Positions 10,429 through 21,185 of a stretch of 28,168 nucleotides of DNA are shown piece after piece (the first letter of the stretch is position 1; each line of letters opens with the position of its first letter). The stretch is from assembly GCA_030734395.1 (NCBI GenBank), contig JAUZTG010000009.1, positions 1 through 28,168 of the forward strand, written 5' to 3'. The notes beneath the pieces were generated by a model. It saw only the letters and a list, made by a program, of their open reading frames with translations, made no database searches and had not been told where the DNA came from. The DNA comes from Sarocladium kiliense. Taxonomy: Eukaryota > Ascomycota > Sordariomycetes > Hypocreales > Sarocladiaceae. A program made the position numbers and the translations under genes.

Positions 10429-10651
10429 TGTTTTATTCACCCTTATAAACAAGACGGGTAATTATATTTACTACAATGGCTAGTGGGGCTGTCAGGTATA
10501 GCTATTACCAGGATTGTGAAAGTAAAGTCGTAGTTGCACTACTGTAACTTCACTAGCTTCTATAATTAATTGTCATGAATGTCTAACTACTATAATTAAT
10601 GTCTCTGATCAGAAAGTTTACTAAGGTCTCTAGTGAGTAGTAACTAGTAAT

Positions 10652-11106
10652 CAGGGTTGTGAATTTAACTCATTGAGTTTAGTCACTCACAACTTGTAAG
10701 TCAGGAGTTAGTAAATTGATTAGCTTATAAGTCAAGGAGTTAATAGTTGAGGTAGTAAATTAGCTAACTCATAAACTAATTAGCAAGTCAGCTTAATAAG
10801 CTAAAATCAACTCAACCACCTGCCTGGATCCAGACAGCATATTTTTTAGTTTACAACTAGTCATCTAATACAACAAATAGTTAATATAATACGCTATTAA
10901 TATATAATATATATATATATGTATTATTATGATTATTATAATAAACATACTACTAACTATATAACTTGAGCTACTAATTAATTTACTAATCAAGTTACTA
11001 GTTGAGTTAAAATTAACTTAGTAAGTTTGTTTGAGTTAGTAAATTAATTAACTCATAAGTTAATTAGTAACTCGTAACTCAATGAGTTACTAAAATCACA
11101 GCCCTA
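10652..11106. mobile_element. Palindromic hAT-like element with CAGGGTTGTGA ends
   Basis: The left end is CAGGGTTGTGAATTTAACTC; the right end is GAGTTACTAAAATCACAGCCCTA, a transition-mutated version of its complement. The interior repeats GAGTTAGTAAATTA-like words in both orientations and contains a TA-rich microsatellite. A target duplication is uncertain: CTAGTAAT on the left resembles CTAGAAAT on the right only if the last bases of the right terminus were lost. Confidence 0.5.
10887..10925. repeat. TA-rich microsatellite
   Basis: A run of alternating T and A with a long ATATATATAT core, inside the 10652-11106 element. Simple slippage-type sequence. Confidence 0.7.
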
Positions 11107-12925
11107 GAAATGAAGATTAGCTCATCCATTTAGGAATTGAGTTACTAAATAAGTTACTAATACCCACTATTATAAGTTAGTCAACATACCTAGGTACTCA
11201 TCTACTAACTTAATTAGCTACAGCTTACTAATTAAGCCACTAAGCTGATAAAAGTAGGCATTCAAGAGTAACTTATAAGTTACTACTTGAAATACGTATC
11301 AGAGCTAATTGCTTGTGTTTCTTGTATTATAAAAGACTTTCTAGTAGTATCGAGCTGGTTAGACCCGTTTCTGTAAGTGTAATCATCAGTTAGCAAATGC
11401 TTCATTAACTGTAACTTCCTGAAGAAAATATAGTTAGCTCAATGACTCAGTTATTATAATGTAGTTTACAGAAGTAAATAAATATTTACATTAACTTATA
11501 TATTTCTGCTTTGTTCTTTTTTATTTTAAGCAATCTACTTATCAGATTATCACAGTCATGCAACACAAGTGTAATGACTACAATCACACAACGTTGTGAA
11601 GTGTTAGATCCCATAGTTAAATCATTTACCGCTTCAGTTGAGCAGCTACCGCAGCAGTGAGTCGTGTATACTGATATCATTTAGTGACTAATCGAACTTG
11701 ATGATATTAAGTCATAACCTAGATAATCCCCCTAGTACCAGGCTAGTAGCAAGGACACACCATTAGAATATAGTCAGTCATTGTTGTAGCTATAAAAAAC
11801 ACTTCTCGGTTCCTGGACAGCAGTAACTGCATACTTTATCCAAGACTCTTGACGCTATATTTCAGGTAATAATAAGGTTACGGAGGTTGAGAATTAAAAT
11901 AGCGTAAATACAAGAGAACAGCCAAAATACAATGAAGTCAGGACTAATTGGCCTAGTTTTGGTCTATTTGAAACTCTCTCTATGAGCTGTCATCGTCGTT
12001 ACCTTGTTGGCCCGAATATATTTGTTGAGACAACTTACTTGATTTACACGTATAACTTTTATCGAAGGGACCTTCTAGTATTAGCCAGGATGGGGAACTA
12101 ACTTAAAGTTGTAAGTTTAATAACTCAGCTAGCTTATAAGTTAAACCTCATAATCAACTTATGAAATTAGTAGTTAAATTAATGAGTCAATTTATTTGAA
12201 AAGATACAAAATATTAATAACTTATCATCTTAATAGTCAAGCCATTATTTTCCTAACTTAATAAGTCAATTAGTTCCTAAACTAACTACTAACTCATGAG
12301 TTCAGCCTAGTGCATTGAACCATTTCAATGAGCAGAAACACTGCTTATAACACGTTATTGTGACTACAAATTATTACCACTAAAGCTACTAAACATGATG
12401 TTATACATAGTTACTACTAGACTAAGTGATTAAGTAACGAATTTATAACTTTACCTATTAGGCAAATATTTAGATTAGCAACCTGTTCTCTCACTAACTT
12501 AGAGGCTCATATAATAGGAGTGACTGAGCAAGGTTTGATTAAAGCTCTGTCTTAGCAATCAGAGACTATTACTAATGACATATGCTAGGGTGCCTAATTA
12601 AGAAACTTTCTAGCATAGACAGTAGTGTTGATGACGTAACTTACTACTTATGTTTTTATACTTGGAAGTAAAGACGTTCCTACACGCGTCTGTGGTTAGA
12701 AGCTCGGCGAGATTAGGCTCAGAAGTTTATAATTGCTGAAATAACTACCCTTAAATATAAAGTAGTATACTGATTGATTTAAGTAACTATTCATGAGACA
12801 ACACCTATAGAGGCAAGAAAATTAAATTATATAATAGTCTGTATAGTCCTTGAGTAAGGTTGACTTATTACAAACTGATAGTTGATGACGTTGAAAATGA
12901 GCTTCCTGAAGATAGTAGTTCTCGA

Positions 12926-13000
12926 CAGGCTTGTGAATTAGTTACTAATTGGCTACTGCTGTAGTTACTAACCACTTGTAGTTAATAGTAACTCCTAACT
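12926..13000. mobile_element. Solitary CAGGCTTGTGA terminus
   Basis: CAGGCTTGTGAATTAGTTAC marks the left end of another element of the same family. The 13062-13182 MITE, the 13562-13964 element and the large hAT relic follow in order, so it could be the left end of the autonomous hAT copy. I found no matching right end with the duplicated octamer GTTCTCGA, so its extent is unresolved. Confidence 0.35.
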
Positions 13001-13061
13001 ACATTAGTCAATACATATCTACTAACTAAAGTTCTTGACTACAGTTGTTAGTAGTTACTGC

Positions 13062-13182
13062 CAGGGTTGTGATCTGAGTTACTCAAGTAGTGACTCATTA
13101 GTTATTAAATTTACTAACTCAAGTACTAACTCAATGAGTTATATGTTGCTAATCGTTCTCATGAGTAAATTTCACAACCCTG
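13062..13182. mobile_element. 121-bp palindromic hAT-like MITE
   Basis: Ends are CAGGGTTGTGA and TCACAACCCTG, perfect over 11 bases. The interior carries GAGTTACTC and AACTCAATGAGTT palindromes as in the 9926-10034 copy. Flanking octamers GTTACTGC and GTTCCTAC agree at six of eight positions, one mismatch being a G/A transition, so the target duplication is plausible but decayed. Confidence 0.65.
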
Positions 13183-13561
13183 GTTCCTACTAACGACAAT
13201 TTACCAACTAACGTAATAACTACAGTTTTCTATATACTACTATTTCTTAATTGATCTAAACTGACCTAATATATATATAATAGTAAATCATAAGCTAAAA
13301 TTAGTTTAATTATATAGTCTATTTTCATTATAGATAATCTATTATTGCCTTGTTTATAAGCATTAATTTGTAAACTGTAGTTAGTGTAGTTAGTAGTAAC
13401 TACACTAACTACTATATGAGTTGTATTTATTAATAACTGTAGTTAGTAAAATTACTAACTATAGATACTAACTACTGTACTTAGTAACTGTAGTTAACAC
13501 TGTAGTTAGTAGTTACTATAGTAATATATTAGCTATAAAGTAAATAAATAGTATATTATAG

Positions 13562-13964
13562 AACGTACTTGTACGCCGAGCTGGCCAGCCAGTTTACTAT
13601 AGGAAAATTCAAAAACCACCCCCCCTGTTAAAAACTATAAACGAAGCTTAAAATAGCTATAACTATAGGACCATAGCTGTAACTAAAGTCTTTTCTTGCT
13701 AGCAAGGTTTAATTGCTTTAAATAGTTTTTATTAATAAGAAGCTTAAGAAATTAAATTTATACCTTATAAATATGTTGTTTTCTAATATTTGAGTTAATA
13801 AGCTAGCTAGCTAGCTGAAAATTATAAGTTAGCTTTTTGTAATATTACTAATACGCTACCAAGATTATAGCTATTTTAAGCTTCGTTTATAGCTTTTAAC
13901 GGGGGGTTGAATTTTGAATTTTCCTATAGTAAACTGGGTGGCCAGCTCGGTGTACAAGTACGTT
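13562..13964. mobile_element. 403-bp element with long terminal inverted repeats
   Basis: The left arm AACGTACTTGTACGCCGAG and the right arm, whose complement reads AACGTACTTGTACACCGAG, stay alignable for about 100 bp through GCTGGCCA, CAGTTTACTATAGGAAAATT and TATAAACGAAGCTTAAAATAG. The arms differ at a few sites, some of them transitions. The centre is AT-rich with a GCTAGCTAGCTAGCT run and has no ORF. The termini differ from the CAGGGTTGTGA family, so this is a separate MITE family. I could not define a target duplication. It lies about 20 bp beyond the stop codon of the hAT relic. Confidence 0.8.
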
Positions 13965-13984
13965 ATAAAAATAACTAGTTAATA

Positions 13985-16870
13985 CTAATCAGAGACTATT
14001 ACCTCTCTATCAACTTGTTCAAGGTCTTTGAACCCTCGAATTTGCCAACTCTTCAACGTAACTAGCTGTTTATCTGTAATTGGGCTTAATTGTGTTCGAC
14101 TCTTAGTTATAACGTTATTACAAAGAAAAACAGGCTTTAAATAGGAGCAGATATAGCCACAATAGCTAGATATCGCCTAGCCAAAATAGCTAATAGCGGG
14201 TCTCGCTGCTTTTCCTCTCTCCAATCCTCAAATAAGCTATCCTGTAATATAATTAATTACTAGATATAGTAATAAGTCAATAATAAGAAAAGGTAATAAT
14301 TACCTTTTCAGATTTACCTGATGTGGACATTTCAGCAAGGTAAGAGTCGTCTTCCTCTTTATTTGAAGACCCATCAATAAAGAACTCATCAGAGAGAGAG
14401 CTGGAAGCAGGCCCATTATCAGCCTTTTCAGGCTGATAATTATCACCTAATTCGTCGAATGAGAGTTCTAAATTGGCGCTATCTGTGCCTAATGGATTCA
14501 TATGATGTCCCGCTGTTTCCGCCTTAAGTCTATAGGGTATTAGTTAAATATATACTAATTAGAGGTATTTCGTAACTATTCTTTTTATAATCTTCTACTA
14601 AGAACTCCGTAACATCCTCTTGAATAGTACTATAAAAGGCCAATAACCTCCTCTCTTTAAAGTGGCTAGTTTTGAATCTAGGGTCCAAAACACGGCTCAA
14701 GATATAAAGCTTATAGTCTTTTGAATTACCTCTTGAAGGCGTTGAGGGAAGTACTTTTCTAGCTTTAATCTGCCGCTTCCAACGGCGTGAGCTAGGCTTT
14801 CAAAAAAGAGATCCTATACTATGATTGATTAGTAGTTTTTTAATATTCTTTAGGAAATAACATACCTTTTCTAACTCAAGTAATTTACTAAATATCTGGT
14901 AGATATATAATAAACCAAAAGAGTTAGTTATATAGGTCTGCCCCTGAAGGTCTGTTAAAGGCTTTAAAACCCCTATATAACTCAGCTAAAGTGAGCCAAT
15001 CAGCGTCTTTGAGAAAGACCTTCTTAAACTCCCTACTAGACGTGTTTGTTATATACATAGATTAAAGCTGGTTGTAGCTGAATAGTCAATTCGATCATAA
15101 AATAAGTCGAATTTCACCGCGTTGGAGTATTTATGGCAATATTTAGTAAAATTACTATGAATTAATGTAAATTATAGGTGCTAAAGTTATCTCTTGCACT
15201 AAATATCAATTAACTTACCTAGCGGTATAGTGGTATTCTTTTGCTGAAGATTACCCTCTCTTTTAGCTCTTCCGAGCCCTTCTAGTAGTAACTTTCGGGG
15301 CTCTTGACTATATTTAATTAAAGAAGCTAGCCTGCGTACTTGGCTAATAATACCCATTAGTTACTTGATTAATTACTAAATAAACAAGATATAGTATAAA
15401 ATAAATAACTGATTAGTTCTGGCTTGATCAGTCTCATCTTGTTGGCTTTGAGACCTGATGTACAATGATCATTCAATACCAGTATTTTCTGATGCTAGTT
15501 AGTCTTTTCATATCTCTTGTGCAACAAGATTGATAATATGAGCTATACAACGGATATTTTTAGTAAAGTCTTTATAGGATTACTCAATATAGTGATCTTT
15601 AAAAGCCTCCATAAAGGTATTGTTGTTTCCGGCGTTATCTCTTGTTAACTCAGCCTATATTAGTAGATTGATTCATGTATTGACTAGATTATGTACCTAA
15701 AAATATTAGATATTTGAAGACCAGGATAAAACTTGAGAGCCTCTTTAAACTCATCGTATAATCGCCTGTATGTGCCTCTTTAAGCGTGTTAAAAGCTATA
15801 TAATGTTAGCATTGGTTAGTAAAAGTACTAATTGTAACATCGGTACCGATAAGCCGGTAATGTAAGTAAAAGTCCTGATCAAGAAAGACAGCTATAACGG
15901 CTAAAAAGCTCTAGCTATATCTAGAGGTCCAAATTTCAAAAGCAAGGGGAAAAGGCCCATAACTCTTGCTATTAGCCTCTATAAGCTGATGTAACTTAGC
16001 AAGCTCTGTATCAAACAGAGTCCCTTAAGCAGCCTTTAACTTCCACCTATTGATTGTACGTGTTTCACTAGTAATCATGAGTAAATAAGCTTATATCGTA
16101 TATAATCACTCACTTACGCATTCATACACTTCACAAAAGCTAAAAAGCTCGTACTATCAACTGAATTAAAAGGGAGGTTATTTTCAATCAAAAATAATAA
16201 CACTCTCTTTATAACTCCGTCTTCGGTAAAGTCTGCTTTAGGCCGCTTTGCAAGCCTATTAAGCCTTGCTGTGTAGAAAAGAAAGTCCACTGCCCAGTTA
16301 ATTTTGGCAAGGCTTCAGACTCTAAATAGTAGATTAGCTAATTATATTATTTAGTAAGGATAGATATTAACTTACTTCTGTTTTAGGTGTTGTGTTGTTT
16401 TTCGCTTGTTGCAATTGCAGGGTGTTTGTATTGATAATGGCGTACATAATTAGAGCTTCGAAGATATACGATTGTATCGGTTTTTGTATAATCACCTAAA
16501 ATCAATATTAGCTGGGTTATATCTCATTTAGTAACTAACTTACATATTACAAGATACGAAAATTCGCCGCTCTTGTTGTGGATCGAGTGGTAGTAATTGA
16601 CGTGTAACTAGCCGCTCTTTAAAGATATAAATACTCGAATTATCTTCAAACTCAAAATCAGAGGTATTATATCTGCGGCCTCGTTGAGTAAGGGATTTTG
16701 CTGTACTAGGAGATCTCGAATTATAAGGGTTTTCTTCAAAGGGAATTTGCGAAGAGATTAAGAAGGCTCTTCAAGAGGTTTATTTACCTCTTCAACCACT
16801 TTATGAAAAGACTGTGTGTATCTTCAGGATCAGAAGCCGTTGATGACTCCGAAATCGGAATCCGTTTAGA
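13985..16870 (-). pseudogene. Decayed hAT transposase, near full length (copy 2)
   Basis: Segments in order on the minus strand: a BED-finger region (ERLVTRQLLPLDPQQERRIF, about 16560-16700; SSNYVRHYQYKHPA, about 16400-16470); LAKINWAVDFLFYTARLNR and LIENNLPFNSVDSTSFLAF (16130-16330); GPFPLAFEIWTSRYS then AVIAVFLDQDFYLHYRL (15850-16020); the core DNAGNNNTFMEAF and RCIAHIINLVAQEI (15500-15650); ELYRGFKAFNRPS (14930-15040); LDPRFKTSHFKERRLLAFY (about 14650); an acidic linker (14501-14277); and a hAT dimerisation end DWREEKQRDPLLAILARRYL (14170-14230) finishing KSWQIRGFKDLEQ and a TAG at 13987-13985. An intron joins SGKSEK to DSLFEDW (GTAATT...TTACAG, about 14302-14240). Several in-frame stops and frame changes make it inactive. 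A 106-bp MITE sits just beyond its N-terminal end. Confidence 0.82.
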
Positions 16871-16887
16871 AAACGGGTAGCTTGAAT

Positions 16888-16993
16888 CAGGCTTGTGAAT
16901 GTAACTAAATTAGTAAATATTGAAGTTACTAACAACTGTATTTAGTAAATTCATTAACTAAAGCTTCAACTACAACTCAAATTCACAAACCTG
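16888..16993. mobile_element. 106-bp hAT-like MITE with perfect 8-bp target duplication
   Basis: Ends are CAGGCTTGTGAAT and ATTCACAAACCTG. The octamer GCTTGAAT lies immediately on both sides (16880-16887 and 16994-17001), identical in all eight positions. This fixes the family to the hAT superfamily and shows that it transposed as a unit. It is inserted at the N-terminal end of the hAT relic. Confidence 0.85.
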
Positions 16994-17879
16994 GCTTGAA
17001 TGGTATATATGATACAAAGATATCAATCAGACTGAGTGATGTTGAGCCTAATACTATTGACTTGAAAAAGAGAGATTTAGTGGTTTATATAGACGAAAAG
17101 GGGAGTAATTAGTTAGTATTAGGATATAGTTACGGATTCGAGCTTCAGCCTCGGCTAACTAATATCTCAAAGAGGAAGAGTCAAAATGCCTCGCGTAAAG
17201 GTACAGAGAAGTATTTAGTAGCTTCAGTTTATATTGGCTTTGAAAGATGAGTTTAACAAGCTTGATTTCATAGTATTAGAGATATATTCAATGATTGAAA
17301 ATCTCTTCGAGAACTTTGGAAGGGTTAGGTTTATGTTATAACTAAATTAGTAATTTTACTACACAACCTACTAAAACTGCTATGATAGGCAGTCACAATA
17401 ACGAATAAGCTTCAGGTTTCAAATTTCTATAACTTTCTAAGAAAAACACCGGAACTAAATGCTAGTTGAGGAGTAAAGGGTATACTAAGAAAAGTAGTTC
17501 ATAAAAAAGCGTTTGAAATCTGATATTTGAAACATAACAGCACAAGGTTAAATTTGCAAGACTCCGACTTTACAAACTTTTAAAGATTAAAACTTTTAGT
17601 GCTGTTCCTCAGTGCATGGTAGTGAAATACGAGAGTTGATTAGGCATTCCATAACCTTTGAGAAAACAGCTTTGTAAAACATATATAATGAACTTATTAA
17701 TTCACTATTTCGCTAAGTCCTAGCTTTTTTAAGTTTTTACGCTGGAAGAATTTTATAGAGTGGGCTTATTAGATTAGGCTATATCTATGATTATTTCCTA
17801 GAATAGCTAAGTGCCTATTACTAAACACGATAAAAAGCGACACTATTACTTCTTTAGGCTAGCTATAATAACTGCAGTT

Positions 17880-17952
17880 AATAACTGTAGTTAGTAGTTA
17901 GTGTAGTCAGTTAACTACTAACTACTAACTAGAACTCACTCTCACAACCCTG
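17880..17952. mobile_element. Right end of a CAGGGTTGTGA-family element
   Basis: The segment ends AACTAGAACTCACTCTCACAACCCTG. Its complement (CAGGGTTGTGAGAGTGAGTT, then CTAGTTAGTAGTT) closely matches the left end of the 9871 element (CAGGCTTGTGAAAGTGAGTT), so both belong to one subfamily. The corresponding left end was not located. Confidence 0.5.
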
Positions 17953-18500
17953 CTATTTATACACTAAATAAGTATGTAAAATTAGAAACCCTATTTATAT
18001 CCTTTTTCTACACTAAAAACTAAGACTTGAGAGTTAACCTTCTAAAAATTCTCAAAAAGCCAAATACAGACCTTTAAGGGTTTTTTTACTTCCCTAGGTA
18101 CTGTACGTAAGTTACTAAATAATTTCAAACTAGGCTCAACTTACGCTATACATGGGTACCCTCACTTAAAGCACTACTTGAAAATTCAACTATGCTCAGT
18201 GCTAAAAGTCCCGAAAGTGGTTAGTTAAGGTCTTTAAAACGAGTATAATATTCATTAACTACTAATTAACTGTATTAATTTTATCCGAGCTTTGTATCCT
18301 CAATCTATAGCAAGTAATAGCATTACCGAGGTTAAGAGTCTAAACAGCCTAAATACAAGATAAAATCCAAAACATCCCATAATCAGTATTAATTAAATCA
18401 ATTTCAATCTAATATCATCAGTCTGCAAATTTCCTTCTTTTCAAATCGACTATCCACTTCACTTATACAACAGTCTGCTTTTATCTAAACCGGCTTTACA

Positions 18501-19125
18501 ATGGGTAACATTTTCGAACCCCCGACCTCTCCTTCAGCCTTTGAAGTTGATGATACACAACTATTTGAAGGAACAAGAGGTTGTTGAAGTTATACAACAA
18601 CACCCTCCTTCAATATCTTCATCAAATCCCTGTGAGGGTAGTCCTGAGAGTTCAAGGCCCCCAGGCGTTATACAAAGTTGGCTAAAAGCCACGCTCCGTT
18701 ACAATCACCCCCGACTTCGAATTCGATAACCAAAATGCGATATATCTCTCGAAAGAGGGCTTATTTACACGAACCTTATTACCTATTGATCCAACCTGCG
18801 AACGAAGAATGATAGTATCTTGTACTAGGTAAGTATTAGATATAAGATGTTTTCAAGCTATATAATTAATCTAATTATTTATTTGTAACTAAACAAAAAC
18901 TGATACTATTCTTACTTTCGAAGCTCAAATTTCCGACGGCATTATCAATATAGGCATTCTGCAGTTGCAACTAGTACAATGGAAGAGAGTATCAAAAAGC
19001 GAAGTAACTTATCAATCTATAATCAACTAATTACCTACTCATTAATTTTGTTAAATTTAGTAGATTTTAATACTATTAATAACTTTTATAGCATTTAACA
19101 AACTCGAAGAGGCACATACCGGCAT
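18501..19125 (+). pseudogene. hAT transposase 5' fragment, internally deleted (copy 3)
   Basis: The plus strand starts MGNIFEPPTSPSAFEVDDTQ and, after two single-base frame changes near 18580 and 18706, reads FEFDNQNAIYLSKEGLFTR then LLPIDPTCERRMIVSC. This aligns with copy 2 (FEFEDNSSIYIFKERLVTR, LLPLDPQQERRIFVSC) and ends at a similar GTAAGT donor near 18830. A degenerate BED-finger exon follows (about 18905-19010). The sequence then jumps to AFNKLEEAHTG-like codons (about 19093-19125) that in copy 2 lie several hundred codons later, so the middle is deleted. It ends where the C2H2/TPR gene sequence begins, in the same orientation. Confidence 0.65.
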
Positions 19126-19373
19126 TTAGAAGTGCTCGCTCATATCAAGCGTTTGCTGGATGATTTACAGAAGTGGCTGGAGAACGTCAGTACAAGACCT
19201 GCATTTTGAGAACGTATAGCTGACTTAACATAGTCCTGGATGTTGTCACTGGCGGATGCGATGGGGATAAAGCCTTTCGGACTGGACCTGATGACGATAA
19301 AGATGAGGAGGCTAAAGATGCAGCATCGGAGCTCGTTGAAGAGGTTGCGGACTGTACGCGACGCCTCTTCCGG

Positions 19374-21185
19374 ATGTCAAGTCTCACACGCCAAGCCGCA
19401 CCGACGGACCTCTTCATCAAAGCACTGAGCCGAGACCGGTACCAATTCAACGACCAGTTTGATATCAGCCATGTCGGAGAAAAATATAGCAAGCTTGCTG
19501 CTAAAGATCTATCGTGGCTCCGAATTCGTCTTGGAAGAGCTATCACGCAGCGACGGCACTATCTGAGCTACATCCGCGACCATCGGAACAAGCTAGAGGG
19601 TCCGAGACCTGAGCCAGCTGTGTCCAAAGAGACCGAGCCATCGCAGATTCATACTCCTCTGACTGGAGTTCTACCGATTGGCGACTCTTCCAGTCGACCA
19701 TCAACCTTTGTCACCAAAGCCTCTAGTATCCAGCATGGATACATCTCAACAGAAGTCCTAGCCAACGAAGGAGTATCAGATCACGAGGATGACGGCAAGT
19801 TATACACTACGATCTCTCGCTCTGTAGAGGGCGATGTTGGCAACTCAATGATTGACCCCATCCCACCACTTGATACGCTTCGTCAAGGAATCAAAGGCGA
19901 GGTGGAATGTCCGTTCTGCTTTCGCATGGAAAAGTTCAAAAGTGAAAAGCAATGGAAGAAGCACGTCTTCTCCGACCTGCGCACATACGTCTGTACACCG
20001 AAAGATTGTGAGGGCCCATACTTCGACGACATCAACGACTGGTTCCGGCACGAGATGGAGAATCATTTTGTCAATTACACCTGCCCCATTTGTCGGAAGC
20101 CACATAAGTCTAAAAACATCTACTTGTCACATGTGCGGACAGAGCACCCAGTGCTATTATCACATGGCAACGAGAAAACAGTACTTGATATTGCTCGACA
20201 GCCTATGAAGGATATTCCGGTTAAAAACTGCCCTTGTTGCATTGAGTGGGAAGAAAGAGCGCGCCAGCGAGAAAGTATGCCGACAGATTCTATCATCTGT
20301 GTTGCACCGACAACCTTCAAAAGGCACCTTGCCTCACATTTAGAGGCTCTTGCCTTGTTCGCCATACCTATCGGCTCAAGCAACGACCAAGATGCTGAAT
20401 CGAATGAGGCTTGCGAGGATGAAGAAATGCATGACTCGCATAGGTCAGACATGTCAGCCCTCACATTTGAAAGCCGGCCTCCAGACACAGAAGAGGATGG
20501 TGACGTTGCGAATACGTATGAGACGAAGCTCGGGGCCTCCTATTCAGACACGCTGACAAGCATGGCCAAGCTGGCGTCAACATACAGCAACGAGGGCCGA
20601 TGGGAAGAGGCAGAGCGGCTTGAGGTACAGGTGATGGAGCGTCGCAAGACGAAGCTTGGGGATGAGCATCCGGACACTATCTCAGCGATGAACAATCTTG
20701 CGACCACACTTGGCAACCAAGGAAAGCTAGATGAGGCAGCGATAATGAAGCGGGAGGTACTGGAGAAGCGGCAGAAGATTCTTGGGGATGAGCATCCGGA
20801 CACCATATCAGCGATGAACAATCTTGCGACCACACTTGGAGACCAAGGAAAGCTGGATGATGCAGCGAGGATGTTTCGGGAGGAGACGACATTGGCAGAG
20901 AATCACCCGGATCGACTGGCATCGCAACACGCCCTCGCCGGGGCGTATAAAGCCAACGGTCAGGTGAAGGAGGCAGTTGAGCTGCTTGAGCACGTGGTCA
21001 ACGTTCGGGAGACGACGTTGGCGGAGAATCACCCTGATCGACTAGCATCGCAACACGCCCTCGCCGGAGCGTATCGAGCCAACGGTCAAGTGGAGGAGGC
21101 AGTTGAGCTGCTTGAGCACGTGGCATCTCTTAAATCTACGATCATGGCGCCGGCTCACCCATCAAGGCAAGCATCACGCGCTTGA
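19374..21185 (+). CDS. C2H2-finger and TPR protein, 5' end lost at transposon border
   Basis: The ORF from ATG 19374 encodes 603 residues, but homologous-looking sequence extends upstream. The frame is open back to 19224, and a 44-nt intron (19190-19233, GTACAA...CATAG) joins in phase to HIKRLLDDLQKWLENV upstream of it. That exon runs into hAT sequence near 19125, so the true start is missing. Residues 1-75 are helical with the fungal motif WLRIRLGRAITQRR. Residues 178-325 hold four zinc-binding blocks (C179/C182...H197; C207/C212...H225; C237/C240...H253/H258; C286...H318/H322). Residues 380-600 are kinesin-light-chain-type TPRs: two copies of LGDEHPDTISAMNNLATTLG and two of LAENHPDRLASQHALAGAY. 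The protein ends SRQASRA, earlier than the paralogous NLR 3' end, where a one-base shift would extend it to 21211. The function of this fungal family is unknown. It converges on the NLR gene, with which it shares the TPR module. Confidence 0.72.
   Translation: MSSLTRQAAPTDLFIKALSRDRYQFNDQFDISHVGEKYSKLAAKDLSWLRIRLGRAITQRRHYLSYIRDHRNKLEGPRPEPAVSKETEPSQIHTPLTGVLPIGDSSSRPSTFVTKASSIQHGYISTEVLANEGVSDHEDDGKLYTTISRSVEGDVGNSMIDPIPPLDTLRQGIKGEVECPFCFRMEKFKSEKQWKKHVFSDLRTYVCTPKDCEGPYFDDINDWFRHEMENHFVNYTCPICRKPHKSKNIYLSHVRTEHPVLLSHGNEKTVLDIARQPMKDIPVKNCPCCIEWEERARQRESMPTDSIICVAPTTFKRHLASHLEALALFAIPIGSSNDQDAESNEACEDEEMHDSHRSDMSALTFESRPPDTEEDGDVANTYETKLGASYSDTLTSMAKLASTYSNEGRWEEAERLEVQVMERRKTKLGDEHPDTISAMNNLATTLGNQGKLDEAAIMKREVLEKRQKILGDEHPDTISAMNNLATTLGDQGKLDDAARMFREETTLAENHPDRLASQHALAGAYKANGQVKEAVELLEHVVNVRETTLAENHPDRLASQHALAGAYRANGQVEEAVELLEHVASLKSTIMAPAHPSRQASRA

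Larger units (their letters stand above)
7325..19125. repeat. AT-rich block of decayed nested transposons
   Basis: Composition changes abruptly on both sides. Inside, TA steps are abundant, stops are frequent in all frames, and only a few chance frames reach 60 codons (8619-9017, 11486-11680, 14277-14501). Hand translation shows hAT transposase relics at about 7430-7640, 13985-16870 and 18501-19125. Short palindromic elements with CAGG(G/C)TTGTGA termini are scattered throughout (listed separately). Much of the rest is made of GAGTTAGTAA-, AACTCATTGAGTT- and TAACTACAGTTGTTAGT-like words, probably arms of more degenerate copies. The transposase reading is interrupted mainly by TAA and TAG codons, as C-to-T or G-to-A transitions would give, consistent with RIP. 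Outside the listed features I see no gene. Confidence 0.8.

Noticed and set aside
11486..11680. 64-codon frame in the AT-rich block
   Set aside because: No similarity to transposase or any family; expected by chance over 12 kb.
7325..19125. AT-rich block as a centromere or as a Starship cargo region
   Set aside because: The content is explained by hAT relics and MITEs. No intact captain gene or element boundary is visible, and 12 kb of transposon relics is not evidence for a centromere.
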